Part shown: positions 32,697 to 46,163 of the stretch, piece after piece
How the letters are laid out: every line of letters starts with the position of its first letter
Position numbering within the stretch: position 1 is the first letter of the stretch
Source: Parasitella parasitica
Taxonomy: Eukaryota; Mucoromycota; Mucoromycetes; Mucorales; Mucoraceae
Length of the DNA: 64,000 bases
Reading direction: 5' to 3'
NCBI GenBank assembly: GCA_025201805.1
Contig: MU619273.1
Coordinates: 130,433 to 194,432, forward strand
Notes under the pieces: model-generated
Told to the model about the DNA's origin: nothing
The model's database searches: none
Seen by the model: only the letters and a program-made list of their open reading frames with translations
Program-made: the position numbers and the translations under genes

Positions 32697-35689
32697 ATGA
32701 CGGACACTTGGGATAGAACTCTCTTTGACAAGGATCTCAAAGCGATATTGGAAACCAAGCTTCCCGTATCAGCTTCCAAAATCACTTCGTTGCAAGCTTT
32801 GGCAACTGCTCACCCTCAAGTAAGCAATTTTACCCGCTGTGCTTGCAAGGGTATTTTTCTGTACTAATTCTTCAATCATTTCAGCATCACAACTACATCA
32901 CGCAATGCATTGCACGCTTTATCGAAAATGCTCCTCCAGACTATCGCTTGGCAGGTTTGTATGTTATCGATGCCATTTCACGTGCTTGTCATAAGCTGCA
33001 GAAGAAAAGAGAGGAAACAGGCGAAGAGCCCTCTGAATTGGATGGATATCTCAAACGATTTGCGGTTGTTTTGAAGGACAGATCTCTGAATGGATGCTTT
33101 GAGCCTTGCTCAGCAAAGGATAAGGTGAGATTTTGCTCTTTTTTTTTTCTTCATACATGCTTTAGTTTAGCGGGTGTATATTGCTACATTTTATCAATTA
33201 TGGAGCGGCTATTTGTCTGTGATTGATCTTCCTGGTTTTTTTTTTTTTTTTTTTTTTTTCATGTATCTTGTACGGGATATTTCCTTTTTACGTTCTTTTT
33301 TATTCAAGAGAATGAGAATCGGAACGAAGATGACAGAGAAGAACAAGGGAGAGTCTTACAAACTACGGAAAAAAAAAGAGGGAGGGATAATAGAAGCTGT
33401 CGGCTCCTGGAAGAACTCGTTTAAACTAGTTGGTTCGAACTACTAATTGGGATTCGCTTGTACAACTTGGCCATGTTTAATTTGAAATTACTTGAATAAA
33501 TTGTCCCGCCTATTGGAAGCAACTAAAACTTTATGATGCTGATAATGTCTCCATGTCCTGTCTCCCGCTCTCTTCTATTATCTTGAATTTTCGGTATTTT
33601 TTTTTCCATCCGTCTGTCTGCTCCCATGTTCTCTCTTTGCTGTCATCTGGTCTCGCTTTTTTGGTGTGATTTGGACACTTGCAACGCATTTGGTATCTTT
33701 TTTTACGAATTAAAATGGGTGCATACTTACAAACACACGCTCACGCATACACACATTTGGTTTAAAATATTGGCATTGATTTTGATGGATTGAATCTTAA
33801 TATTTCTTTCACGCAATAAAATAGGATAAAGTCAAAAAGACACTCGATTTCTGGGAGCAGGGAAATGTTTATTCAAAAGATTTGGTTCAACATGTAAAGC
33901 GTTCGTTTTTGACAAGTGGAGACGGCAATGATTCAGCAATTGAACAAGAAAAAGGTTATTATTATTTTACTTTATATAAAGAGAGAAAGAAAATACTTGA
34001 TCGATTTGGTTTATATATATATAAATATATATATATATATTTCATACTTGAGAATGTTGAATGCAGCAAGTGAACTGATTTGCTTTTTTTCTATAGTCGC
34101 TCCACCAGTTGATACAGCATCACTATTGGCTACACTTAGCAACATTGGAAATGGTACATTGGCAAACCTCAATATTCCTGGCATGGCTCCCACTCCTCCT
34201 CCTGTTACTGCTTCTGCAGCCGCCGCTCCCGCTCCCGCTAATATCTCTGGCCTACCTTTACAAGATACCAATTCAATGCTACCGCCTGCACTCGCCAAGT
34301 TACTCGGTAGTTTAGTTTCTTCTCCCACACCTCCCTCAAAAACCTCTCCTCCATCACCAACTTCTTCTGATCCTCGTATGCGCAATGACCCTCGAATGCG
34401 AAATGATCCTAGAATGGCTACTGTAGAGGCACCTGTCAAAAATTCTGCAAACTGGCCTCCACCTCAGGGCCCTTCAATCCCAGCAACTCGCTCGACAGAG
34501 AGAAAGTCAAGATGGGGAAATCCTAACCAAGATAATACCAATAAATACGCTGCCACCAACCCACCTCCCCAACAAAATCAGCCGCATCAGTTTCCTACGC
34601 AAGATCTTTGGCAGCAGCGTCAACCGATGCAAGACAATCGCATGAACATGAACATGAACATGAACATGAACATGAACATGAACACGAACAATTATCAAAG
34701 ACAGCCACCCTTCCAAGTACCTCCACAACATGCACAGCAACCTTACAGGCCATCTTACCAGCCGCAAAATCAACCTTTTACGCAAGCATTCAACCAACCC
34801 CTTCCTCCTCCCCAGCATTTTCAACAATCCAACCAATTTTATAATAGCCAAACGCAGCAGCACCGTCAACAACACCAGGAAGGGGCTGATCCTGTGAGCG
34901 ACCCGTCTCTACCTCCTGGCACTATCAAAGGTAAGTATTTTTGTACATGGCACAATAAATATATATATATATATACACGCCCATCTAACTGCACTCAATC
35001 TAGTTCTCACAAGAACGTTGTTTGTCGGTCCTATCCCTGACCACTATGACAAGAATGACGTTGCTCAATTATTCAGTAAATACGGTGAATTAGCAAGTGT
35101 TATTGTAGCCAAAAAGCTCAAAGGTCGCCATAATGCCTTTCTTAAGTTTACAACCAGAGCTTCTACAGAAGCTGCCAAATATGAATCTGAGGGACTAATT
35201 GTCGAAGATGTGCCAGTGAAAGTCAACTGGGCGTTCGGTTTCGGACCAAAAAAACATTTCAACTATGACCGTGGTGATTCCATCATTCCTCTGGCTGAAC
35301 TGAGTTCAGTCGAGAAAGACTATTTGGCGAATGCTCCTGTTGGTGGGTTCCATGGTCATCCTGTGCGAGAGTTGATGGTCATCGAAGAGCCCGAAGCTCA
35401 ATACCGTCCTGAATGGAAAAACTCAAACGCAGGTGGTGGCGGAGATGAGCCACGAGGTTTCAAGCGTCAGCAAGGCAGTGGTGCAAATTTTGAGGAAATC
35501 AACACTGTTAGAAAAAGAGGGAGGTTTGCAGCCAACAACAATGATGATGGGTATAACGACCCAAACCTCCCGAATTTCTATGGCTCTTCTCCGATTAGAA
35601 ATAGTGGACGTGGCCATGGTTTTGGCTATCAACAACATCAGCAACAACACGATGGCTCATCAAGCATCACATACTCTGATCATCAATGA
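32697..35689 (+). CDS. Nrd1/Seb1-like RNA polymerase II CTD-interacting RNA-binding protein
   Basis: Five exons (32697-32819, 32885-33124, 33825-33954, 34097-34930, 35004-35689) join in phase to 670 aa. Residues about 1-150 are a CTD-interacting domain (FDKDLKAILETKLPVSASKI, RLAGLYVIDAISRACHK, KVKKTLDFWEQGNVYS). A Pro/Gln/Asn-rich middle holds DPRMRNDPRMRNDPRM repeats and an Asn-Met repeat. An RRM follows from about residue 447 (TRTLFVGPIPDHYDKNDVAQ, AFLKFTTRASTEAAKYE) with the extended segment seen in Seb1/Nrd1 (WAFGFGPKKHFNYDRGDS). The family binds Ser-phosphorylated Pol II tails and nascent RNA to direct termination and 3' processing. Intron 2 is 700 nt, far longer than its neighbours. Confidence 0.92.
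34641..34690. repeat. (ATGAAC)n hexanucleotide repeat coding Asn-Met
   Basis: About seven copies inside exon 4 of the Seb1/Nrd1-like gene, coding an alternating Asn-Met run. Confidence 0.9.
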
Positions 35690-36634
35690 TTTGGATTTTA
35701 TTTTTTAATCCATCATTAGCGTCATGGCTGCTGCTGTTACGAATGTTGTTTGTAGATAATAAAAAGTGATCTTTTCTTCTTTTCTTTTCTTTTTTTTTTT
35801 CTTTCCCTCCTTCAATTGTCGACATTAAAATGACTCGACGCCAGGGAGCAGCTTGGCTGCAATCCTCAGTTCAGCGCATAATATGAAAATAGGGTGCTGT
35901 ATTTTAGAATAGCCACAATTTTTATTTTTTTGATACATGGATGACCATTTGTGTATTTATTTACTACTAATCACAAAACCAATTGCCTTTCCAGCCTTGT
36001 ATCGAGTTTATATTTGTCCATGATTTTTTTGTTCTGAAATCCTTGATAATCTTTGGCACCTTCAAGCATCTTTCATTCATTTTCTTTACCACTTTAGCTC
36101 CATATATAGTATCTGAGCAGCAGATCTGGATGATCAGCTATTTCATTTTAAACCAAAAAGACAAGCTTTTGATGTGTTCCGTTTCTTTTCAATTAAATTT
36201 GCCTGGTTCAACCCCTCTTATTGAATATTTTGTTCGGTCAACTGCTTTTCATGCGTGTTTCTTCTTAGCTGCTCGCATTGGAGACTTTGTGTTCTGTATA
36301 GATGGAGGTTAAAGTACTATGCATCCATCCCTCTCTTCCCGTTATCCATCGTGTATTGCGTTGTTTAATTAAAGATTGATGAATAAAATCATTATTTCAA
36401 CATCGTCAGTTGTAGAGATCACCAAAAAAAAAAAAAAATCTTGTTTAACCAATTCCTCATGTCTCTTTCCCGATAGATTCTTTAGTATGTCATCCTTTGC
36501 TCTCATTATTAACTTGATTCCTTTCTTTCTTCTCGAGATTTAGGTTTGTATTTGTCGTGCAGCATATCTGTTGTGTTGGCTGCCCTCTGATGTCTGGAGG
36601 GTATATGGTAGTTGTGAAACAGTAATGTGACAAA

Positions 36635-36651
36635 CCCTAGGGTAGTACCCT
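36635..36651. repeat. Overlapping short palindromes
   Basis: CCCTAGGG at 36635-36642 overlaps AGGGTA-G-TACCCT at 36639-36651; both are perfect. Possibly a regulator site; no gene is close on either side. Confidence 0.35.
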
Positions 36652-37535
36652 GGAGCCTTGTTTGCGCATAGCTTCGTTTGTGATTCAACTGACGCATGTA
36701 ACTATTGTATCAATGAACTTTATATTCACATATTATCAGTCGCTTCCCTGAAATCATTCTCGTCCATTTTGTCGTGTTGTTCTCGTTGTCTTATCTTTCC
36801 GCATAACGACATTTATTAGCTCTAAATATAAGTTTACTTCCTTGGACCTTTGATAAAACCACGACATTAAACAAAGATCTTTTTTATTCTCATCTCACTT
36901 TTACTGAATTGTAATCTACATAAATAGCTTGCTTACATCCACAGTTCTAACATCGATATGCAAAGATTCTAAAGTTCAAAAAGATGATCACATTCGACTA
37001 GGTTTCCTTAATCGAAACACAAGACATTGGTTATAACAGGAAGATTGCAGCATAACATCTGTCAGGCACATGAACAATCATGGCCGGCGATGAATGGACT
37101 TCAAATATGCAAGCTTCAAGATCAACTAGTCAAGGATTTCCATAATAGGCCCGTTTAACATGCAAACAGAATTATCACAGGTTTAAAGAGACCATCCCAA
37201 TCCTCAGCAGTCGATTTTTTAATTCAGATAGCTATAAAAACCGTTAAAGATTCAATATATGACATTTCACCCCTTAAAAACGGCGAAAATTAGAAATTAT
37301 ATATACATCGTTTGCCTGCTATGCACAAAAATGAATACCCGTTGATGGGTAAAATAGCCTTTTCAGCGTAGCGTAACTTGATATTAATTGAATGGCGATA
37401 GATATCATTGGGTAGGTTTTTGAATTGAAAGGGGGGTTGGGTTGGGTGGTGGTGATGAAAGGGTTCACTTGACCATTTATTCATGGTGTAAAACCAGGAT
37501 CGACATTAGATTTTCCGTGTTCCGCTTCAACAAGG

Positions 37536-37542
37536 TATAAAA
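37536..37542 (+). promoter_or_regulatory. TATA box of the small gene at 37605
   Basis: TATAAAA about 63-69 nt upstream of the ATG, followed by a CT-rich leader (TTTCCTCTCTTGTTTCTTC). Confidence 0.5.
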
Positions 37543-37604
37543 CAGCGGCAATGCTTATTTCCTCTCTTGTTTCTTCTTTAATATAGTTTTCTTCCATACA
37601 TATT

Positions 37605-37910
37605 ATGGGTTTTGTCGAGAAAATCAAAAGCACTTACGACTATTATAAGCTGGATAAATACACAAAAAGACGAGTATCACAGTCTCAATTCGAATCGCAT
37701 GATCGCCGTTATTATGAAAACATTTACAGAGACGGTGCTTACTTGAGCCCTGAAGAATCAAACTCAAATAATTCATCCTCTTCCCATGGAAGCTGCAAGC
37801 AAAAACGATGGAGCCTACACGACTTGGTGAAAAAAGCAAATAGGAAATCGCCTGCTGTTACCGCAAGTCAGACGAAAACCTCAGAGACGTACACACTGGG
37901 CCGAGTTTGA
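37605..37910 (+). CDS. Small hydrophilic protein, unknown
   Basis: Intronless 101 aa with a good TATA box and pyrimidine leader. The N-terminus is basic and Tyr-rich (KIKSTYDYYKLDKYTKRR, RRYYENIYRDGAYLSPEE), the middle is a Ser/Asn run, and the C-terminus is basic (KRWSLHDLVKKANRKS). There is no signal peptide or membrane segment. The composition and promoter support a real gene. No family is recognised. Confidence 0.55.
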   Translation: MGFVEKIKSTYDYYKLDKYTKRRVSQSQFESHDRRYYENIYRDGAYLSPEESNSNNSSSSHGSCKQKRWSLHDLVKKANRKSPAVTASQTKTSETYTLGRV

Positions 37911-38087
37911 GTTTACTCAATTTCTCCCCTGCTCTATCAAATGTGCTATATACCGTATATATATCTTTTAATATAAGAATCTTTATTTTTCTTAAAAAAA
38001 AAATTGCATGAAAATAATATATTTTTTCAATAAAGCATTCATTAGAAAGGCATACTATTTGTGTCAATTTGCAGTCGGGTGAATTGT

Positions 38088-38539
38088 TCATAGGGTTGTG
38101 ATGGTGTTTTCCATAGCATGAAGTCTGCGTCTCATTTGGTCTGTGCCAAAGTTCTCAACCTATTTTGTACAACACAAAAAAAAAAAAAAATTAGCATAAA
38201 TTCATCGGTTCCTCCTGGTGATAATTGTATACTTGCATTACGTATGATACCAGGATTAAGATCCCAGAAAAGATCTTCTTGTTGTCTTTGTTCAGGCCGC
38301 CATAATGGATCATCATTTGGATTATACAATCTGCCAGGTGGTGTATTATTCATCTGAAGAAAATTGGTTTGCTCTCGTTTTTTTTGTTCTTTGATACGTT
38401 GAGGAACGTTTCCATTCGTTAATCGACGAGCAAGGCCCGGATAAAGATCATATTGTGTGTGTGTCGTATAATGCGCATAATATACTCTGGGGGTTGTTTC
38501 CAGTTGTACGGTTTTCTGAGAGGATGTGTTAGCAGACAT
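38088..38539 (-). CDS. Small protein of unknown function, two exons
   Basis: The start at 38539 (MSANTSSQKTVQLETTPRVYY) was chosen over an upstream Phe-rich in-frame extension that runs through an A/T tract. The first exon codes about 95 residues, including LARRLTNGNVPQRIKEQKK and NDDPLWRPEQRQQEDLFWDL. The frame then enters a T-rich intron-like segment. Three GT donors (in CCTGGTATC, ATACGTAATG and GCAAGTATAC) are all in the same phase and fit an acceptor GGCACAG that leads to QMRRRLHAMENTITTL and a stop at 38088. Which donor is used cannot be decided by eye. No known domain. Confidence 0.5.
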
Positions 38540-40706
38540 TCCGGTGTTGAACCAAGAATAAGTAAAGGTGAAGTTGAAAAAAGAAAAAAAAAAGACAAAG
38601 AAGAATGTATTTATAGACAAAAAAAAAAACTGAATACATGTGGTAATATCGTATGCTTATTGTCTTTGACGTTCCTTTTTCAAATATGGGGGTTAGCAGG
38701 TGATATTACAATTTATGTAGTCCACTGCCGATGCTATATTATTTGAATTTCATACAGATCTGTGTATGCATGGCACGTCTTTTCTACATGTTTGTATACA
38801 GAATACTCAACCCGCCATCACCTATTTACTATTTACACTTCTTAACCACCAAACGTACCTCTTAGAGGAACCCAGCGCTTTAACACGAGATATATAAGAA
38901 TAAGCAAAAAAAGAGGAGTATTGTCACCCTGTTCTAGGAAAAGCATCATCATGCGGACAATCATGTGCCTTAAACTGAAAAATAGCCTAAAAGGTCTTTT
39001 TGAAAATATGTTTAATATTTATGTGATCTCCAAATCAATGAGCATATAACTAAAAATGTTTTTACGTTTACTCATATATTACAGCAACCAAACTTCATGT
39101 GCTTTTTGTTGTTGTACATGTATATATACAATAGTGAATGTACAACGAAATCAAATAGTGTACTGAATATACCAAGAAGATTATTATTGAAATATATAAC
39201 ATTTAAGAAGCACTAACTATTCCCGTGTTCTGCAGAAGATAGTTGATGGCACGTGCGTTATGAAGCATTTACCATTGAAACCTTAAAAGTACTTTATATA
39301 TATTTCATGTGACAAAAACGCATCAAAGTTAATCATACAAATGCTCAATTAGACCGTGCGTACAAAATAATGGAATAGAAGTCTAAGTTTATTATCCCTA
39401 CATATAGTACATATAAAATATAAACAGGTAATGAAATACCTATGCCGTACATGTCATAAGATATGCATTCACCTAAAAATTAGACCATCTGCGATAAATT
39501 CAATAAGGACACGTTACTATTTTAAAGCGAAATATGTACAAATTGCACAATTGCAACTTATATGATACAATGATAATTAGGGATGTAATAAGCTTTGTAT
39601 TGCGATAGGGTACAGTTATCTAAAACAATCTATTGTGTTAATGGAGTTTTTTAATTGCTAGCATTAACATGATCTGAACCATTACTTACTATATAATACA
39701 TGGAGATATTACTGGTTACGCAGTGATGGAGAGCAATGTATGTTATGTGAGCTATTCTATGGTAATAAACTTCTTATTATACAGTAAATCATAAAAAAAA
39801 AAAATACGGTTAATTATGATATTTTGACAAGATGAAAATAGATATAGCCAGATAGATGTTTCCACTAAGGCCCCACTAAGGGCCCAATATCTACCACGAT
39901 ACGTGCTTTTTTATATCAAGTTGAATGTTTCACGTTTAAATAAGTCTTGATGGTCAGAAACATTTTTGTGCTCTCGACTTTCTAAATTGTATTTCTTTTT
40001 CCTACATACATTGAATAAAACTGGAGAATTTGCTATTATTTGAGAGGCCAGCAAGTATCGTAGGTGATCTGCCATAATTATAGACAGGAGATCATGCACA
40101 TATAAACAGGATAATCGTCTAGATCATCAAATGATGACTCTTTGGTAAATTTACCTGTCCTTCTTCCTTTCGTATAGTCGTCGTTATTTGATTTAATAGG
40201 TTTTGACATTGACTGTGTAAGATTGATTTGCAAAACATTGATTTTTATCTCCGTTAGAGCAATTATTATAATCACATCATCGTTTGTTATTGTTTTATGG
40301 GCATCTTTATCCAGAACTATTGAATGATGGTAAACTTTTTAGCTGATGAAATTACTGCCGAACTTGATATCTTTTTTATCATTATTTTCTACTACTTCAA
40401 AATAACGTATGTATAGAACTTCGTAGCGCAATGCAAGAGACTGTGAAGTCTCCATAATGGGGAATATCAAAAGAAATTTATCAATAAGGAGTCCTAACAA
40501 GAGCCAAGACAGCAACGAAAGTTCGTCGTTCATATAATAAGCTTCACAATAAGACTTGAGAGAGTGTATCGTACGAAAAAAATGCCATAGAAAATGGGTA
40601 GTATATGCTAAACTTACGCCAATTGAAACATTACATTACATTATTTAAAATCCAAATACAGGATATGCACGATCACTTTTTTTTTTCCCCTCTCTTTATT
40701 TTAAAT
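38540..40706. other. AT-rich spacer with weak open segments
   Basis: About 2.2 kb. On the minus strand, 40533-39911 holds several protein-like open pieces in different frames (LLSWLLLGLLIDKFLLIF, LRYEVLYIRYFEVVENNDKK, DHLRYLLASQIIANSPVLF) broken by stops, perhaps a decayed gene. Nothing else is supported. Confidence 0.35.
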
Positions 40707-43700
40707 ATGAGCAGTAGTAAACGACGCCAAAGTTCATCCTATAGCGAAGACTTGTCAAGATATGAATTTGTTGATTATACGTCCGTGTCTCATTTCGAGA
40801 AATTTGTTACACATATCGAAGAGACGCTGTATTCTTGGGGTATCAAGGATGGTTCTTATGGTATATTTTCACAACAACAAGTAGCAAATGTTAAAGCGGC
40901 CATAGCACAACCTTCACCTGTAGAATTTACCAGAAGAGAGGAATTATCAATGAGCGACGATGTATATCAACTCACCTATTATTGCCATCCTACTATCACT
41001 ACTTCTACGACGGATACTGAAGAGGGAGCCGTCGAGCACTTTCACCAGTTCAATACAGTGCAATATCATCCTCTACATCGATGGACTGGCCAAGAGCGTT
41101 TGTTGGTTTTGAAGCCAATGCAAGATTCTCTTAAAAAGAAAATATTCAACACTAATAAATCATCCATTGATATCTCACAAACTAAGCAATTGATATCAGC
41201 ATGCGCCATTGCGTTTCAAAACACTGGTTGCAGGGTGCCTGTGTTTGTGCCTGTTGGACAGAACCGCCATGAAATGTATATGGGATACGGCGTCACTACT
41301 CAGCAACCAGACAGCCCTTTCAACGAGACTGAAGTGCGGTACAATATGACTCTCACAATCCCACCTGCAGCAGATCTGTCCTATTTGGAAGGCTTAAAGA
41401 CACTTTTTTTACAAAAGCTTAGCATGCACCGAGAAGATTACGGTATGTGAGAGAGAAAGTAGATATTGAGTTGATTTAGCTCACTGTGGCAAACAGGGAA
41501 ATCCGGAGAGGCACCAGATGCATCTGTCTACATATCAGCGGTTTATACCTACAACCTTAAAAATTGGTTTGACGAAAATTGGAAGGATTGGGAAGAGATT
41601 TCGGAAAAGGAAACCAAACGTAGAGGCAGTTTTAGTGACGATTTTGAAGCATGGGGCGATGAAGATGATGGAGCGGATTTGATGGAGGCTGACGGTCAGG
41701 ATACTGGCCTAAGATATAAACGAAAACTAGAGAAAATGAATCAACATCAGTTAACGTTTGGATCCTTCAATGACCCACTTCGCGCATTAACCTTAAGTGC
41801 ATTGTTCCCTCTTATCCAAGAAAATGAATTTCATGAAGCTTATGATCGAAACATGGATGCATTGACAGCAAAGCAGTGGCAAATTTCGAGAGAATTCGCT
41901 CCGGTCAGCCAGCAAAGAGCCTATTTAGCTACGTTGGTAGAGCAGGTGGTTGAATCATGGATAAAGGATCCTACAAACCGAGAGTACCTGGCTCCTTACG
42001 ACGACGATAACGATGAACCTATAAATGATGGCGCTGGACTAATGCACCACTTGTTTACAGCTGGAAATCGAAACAAATTTTCAGCACAAATGGGAGCGTC
42101 GACAGGTACAAGCACGACCAACAGCAGCACCAGCGGCCTTGCAGACTCGATTACTGTCACTAAATCAGACGCAGTAGATAACGTATTGACAGCGCTGTTT
42201 CACCCGATGACTTGCAAAGAAGACACCACAAGGAAGAGCACTACGCCGTGTAAATTCGACAACACCAAAAAATTAGTTTTCAAATTAAAGTGTAACTCTA
42301 CTGTGCCATACCGATCCTTTTTATGGAATTTGTTACTCTACAGTTTGGAAGAATCATCAAAAGGAAGGGAATCAGGCTCCAAAAAGAATATCACAAGCTT
42401 TTTAGGATTTCTTAAAATGGTTTGGATCGAAGTCTTGAAGCAGATCCGCTGGCATTGGGAGAATTCAGAGGCTATTCCTAGCTTAAGCCCCTATCTTTAT
42501 GGCGATTCAAGTGCAGAGGTGCCTGAAAAGGATAGCAAAACACTAGGCATTGATCTTCGTTATAATATTGTAAGTTGTCACCCGAATGTGTCAAACGCTT
42601 ATGATCTGACAAGTTTGAGAATTAGCTGCACCAAAAGATAGCCATGGTGAATTGCTGTATTTTACGGCGAAAACAGAATGCTCCACAAAATGGCAATGTT
42701 GGAAATACTGCCATCAAACCAGTTCGGCAAGCTGGGAGTCTGTTTAATCAAATGGCTGAAAAGCAAGTACCCAAATTGTCAAAGTTTCAAACATTGCTTG
42801 AGAGATTTGTTGAAGGAGGAGCTGATAACGACAACAGTGAAGCCATTGAGGTATGTTTGACAGAAGAGAGCAGACAATAGCTGAAAGATGACGGGAATAA
42901 TAGGACTCTATCACATTTGCGCTCTCCGACCTCGACGATAATCAAGTTTCTGATGAGAGCGATTTATTTGTAGACGCTGTTGACGCTAGTTCTAGCGACA
43001 GTGGTGGCAGTCAAAACAATCTTACCCAATCACAACAAGAAGACGAAGAAGTGGAAGTGGTTGTACCTAGTATGCCATTTACAGTCGAAGAGTTGGAAGC
43101 CGATGAGGTGAATGCTGTCAAAGATCCAGAAGCTATCGAAGGGGAATCAACGGTGCATGATTCATTAAAGCTCTTAAAGACAGGACAGCCAATGCATATT
43201 CCTATTACACAAGATCCTGGATTTATGACAGAAGATATGATTACACAGCAAGCAGATCTGTTTGAAAAGTTAGGCACATCGATAAGCGCCACACAGCAAA
43301 GAGCCAAATTGCAGTCAGCACAACTCTATTCGGACATGCAAGCGTTCAAAGCTGCAAACCCACATGCCTGTTTAGAGGACTTTGTTCGATGGCACTCACC
43401 GCGTGATTGGGTAGCAGATAAGGATGGAGAAGGTGGTCGACTAAGCACTCGTATGTCAGAACCGAACAACATTTGGCAAGAATTGTGGAAATGGTCGAAA
43501 AGAATACCCTGTGTTCGACAAAAACCGCTATTCAATCTGTGCGCTGAGGCTGAGAAAGCACTGCATTTTTTAGAAACAACATCAATCCATGACTTCTTCT
43601 CTCTCATGCTGCCCACACTTGGTTTAATTGCTTACGATACGCTTTCTGTCCATCCTATCGCACAGTACAGTCAACATGTCTCAAATGGTTTAATACATCT

Positions 43701-44262
43701 ATCAAGTGAATTGGTTGATTTCCCATGGGAGGAATTACGGTAAGTTGCTTAGCATTGTACGTGACAGTGGCTCACTTTTACTTTTGACAGCCAAGGAAAA
43801 CAAACATTCGATGGGATCATTTCTGCCATACGCCACCAAGAATCGCTTATGTGTCATGCTATATCGTTACTTCGAAAGGTGGGTTATAATTGTCAATTAT
43901 TATATAGACATCTCATTCATGCTATTTTTTCAGTTACCTAGGCAGTACGATCTTGTGGATCAACTGCTGCTTAACGATCAAACAATAGTCAAAGAAGGAG
44001 ATGAAAGATCAGCTGTATTCCAATTGTTTAGAAACGATCGTAAGTTTAAATATATCCTTTGCAAAGATCTATAATTAAACACATTTTAATCACTTTAGGT
44101 GGCATTATATCAGAGCCAACATCTAGCGAATACATTTTATATAGCGATTGCAAGGATTTGACCAGCCCTGGCCGCATTTTACCATCAAGGCAGTATGCGA
44201 TCGTTAAAGATAACGAAATCCGAATCATGTATACACAAACAACAGATGCATTATTTGCTTGA
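40707..44262 (+). CDS. RAB3GAP1-like Rab3 GTPase-activating protein catalytic subunit
   Basis: Seven exons (40707-41442, 41497-42569, 42626-42850, 42904-43739, 43791-43878, 43934-44039, 44099-44262) join in phase to 1075 aa. The start is the second in-frame Met (MSSSKRRQSS), since the first 34 residues of the longer frame are leader-like. Matches to the family: FVDYTSVSHFEKFVTHIEETL near the N-terminus; LHQKIAMVNCCI at the exon 2-3 join; and the C-terminal catalytic region with WHSPRDWVADKDGEGGRLSTRM, IWQELWKWSKRIPCVRQKPLF and AEKALHFLETT. In animals the RAB3GAP1/2 pair acts on Rab3 and as exchange factor for Rab18 at the ER, with roles in lipid droplets and autophagy. Yeasts have lost it, so its presence fits an early-diverging fungus. 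Confidence 0.92.
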
Positions 44263-44420
44263 AAGATAGTGCATCAGAAAAATCATATACAAACATGTCC
44301 AATGATATTACCAGAAAAAAATATTTTCCTTTATTTTTTTTTTCTATCTTTTACATCTATAATATATTCTTTCTTTCTCTCTTGCTTGCTAACGAAAAAG
44401 GCAGACAAACAAATAAATAC

Positions 44421-44882
44421 ATGTGGAAAAACAGAGAAAAGCACATTCTAGATATCTATAAAAATGATCAATTAGTCGTTGAACGGAATCTAACAAGACA
44501 GCCAACACAACATCCGTCAAATGAAAAAAGCAAGATGTACCAGGGAAATGAATTTGATGTTTTCGGTAAAGACTCGAAAGAAGAGCAATTTGCACCATTA
44601 TACTCGAAAGAGCAATTTACACCGAAAAACAAAGACAAGATGGACGGATCGAAACGAGAGACCTTGCTGAAAACAGAGCTGAAAACAGAGCTGAAACGAG
44701 GACAAGTGGAGGCTCTAATGCAGCACACAATCATTATCAAGAAAAGAAAAGTGTCACCTGTGACAACACCCACTTCTAGCAACGTGTTTTTCAAATCAAC
44801 TGCAGCTATCAACTCGCCCATTGCGAATATGTTTGTTGACCCAAAGCAAGATCACCAGGATAAAGATTTGGCCTACTATTAA
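44421..44882 (+). CDS. Small charged protein, unknown
   Basis: Open frame of 153 aa from the ATG at 44421; the frame extends upstream to 44259 but through a Phe-rich, promoter-like CT tract. Contents: NREKHILDIYKNDQLVVERN, a KTELKTELK repeat, a basic cluster (IIIKKRKVSP) and Ser/Thr-rich C-terminal sequence (INSPIANMFVDP). It follows the RAB3GAP1-like gene by only 158 nt on the same strand. A splice from that gene's last exon into this frame is possible in phase (donor at 44229, acceptor ending 44401), but the RAB3GAP1 ending fits better without it. No family recognised. Confidence 0.45.
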   Translation: MWKNREKHILDIYKNDQLVVERNLTRQPTQHPSNEKSKMYQGNEFDVFGKDSKEEQFAPLYSKEQFTPKNKDKMDGSKRETLLKTELKTELKRGQVEALMQHTIIIKKRKVSPVTTPTSSNVFFKSTAAINSPIANMFVDPKQDHQDKDLAYY

Positions 44883-44994
44883 TAAATAATGTAAATAACT
44901 ATACCATCCACAAATGTAAATACAAGAAAATGTCCCCTTTTAAGAAAACTAGAAATATGTGCAACGCCAATACATTTTATTGGCTGTGAGATAA

Positions 44995-46087
<1,093 letters not shown>

Positions 46088-46163
46088 GGAAAACAACAAC
46101 TCAAAAAGCATTTATTTTCATTTTATTACATTATAAAGAATTACACACAACCACAGTAGATTT

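Larger units (their letters stand above)
35690..37604. other. Long AT-rich spacer
   Basis: About 1.9 kb. A 109-codon frame at 35983-36312 is Phe/Ile-rich with no family resemblance and is not called. A short palindromic cluster sits at 36635-36651. The promoter of the small gene at 37605 occupies the last 100 nt. Confidence 0.45.

Noticed and set aside
35983-36312. 109-codon Phe/Ile-rich open frame on the plus strand
   Set aside because: Composition reflects T-rich spacer DNA; no domain, no promoter-like leader, and no partner exons.
40605-40706. N-terminal extension of the RAB3GAP1-like protein
   Set aside because: The 34 residues are leader-like and include a T-run product; family proteins begin near the later Met.
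44229-44401. Intron joining the RAB3GAP1-like gene to the downstream 153-aa frame
   Set aside because: The splice is in phase, but the unspliced ending (YTQTTDALFA) matches the short tail typical of RAB3GAP1, so the two are kept separate.
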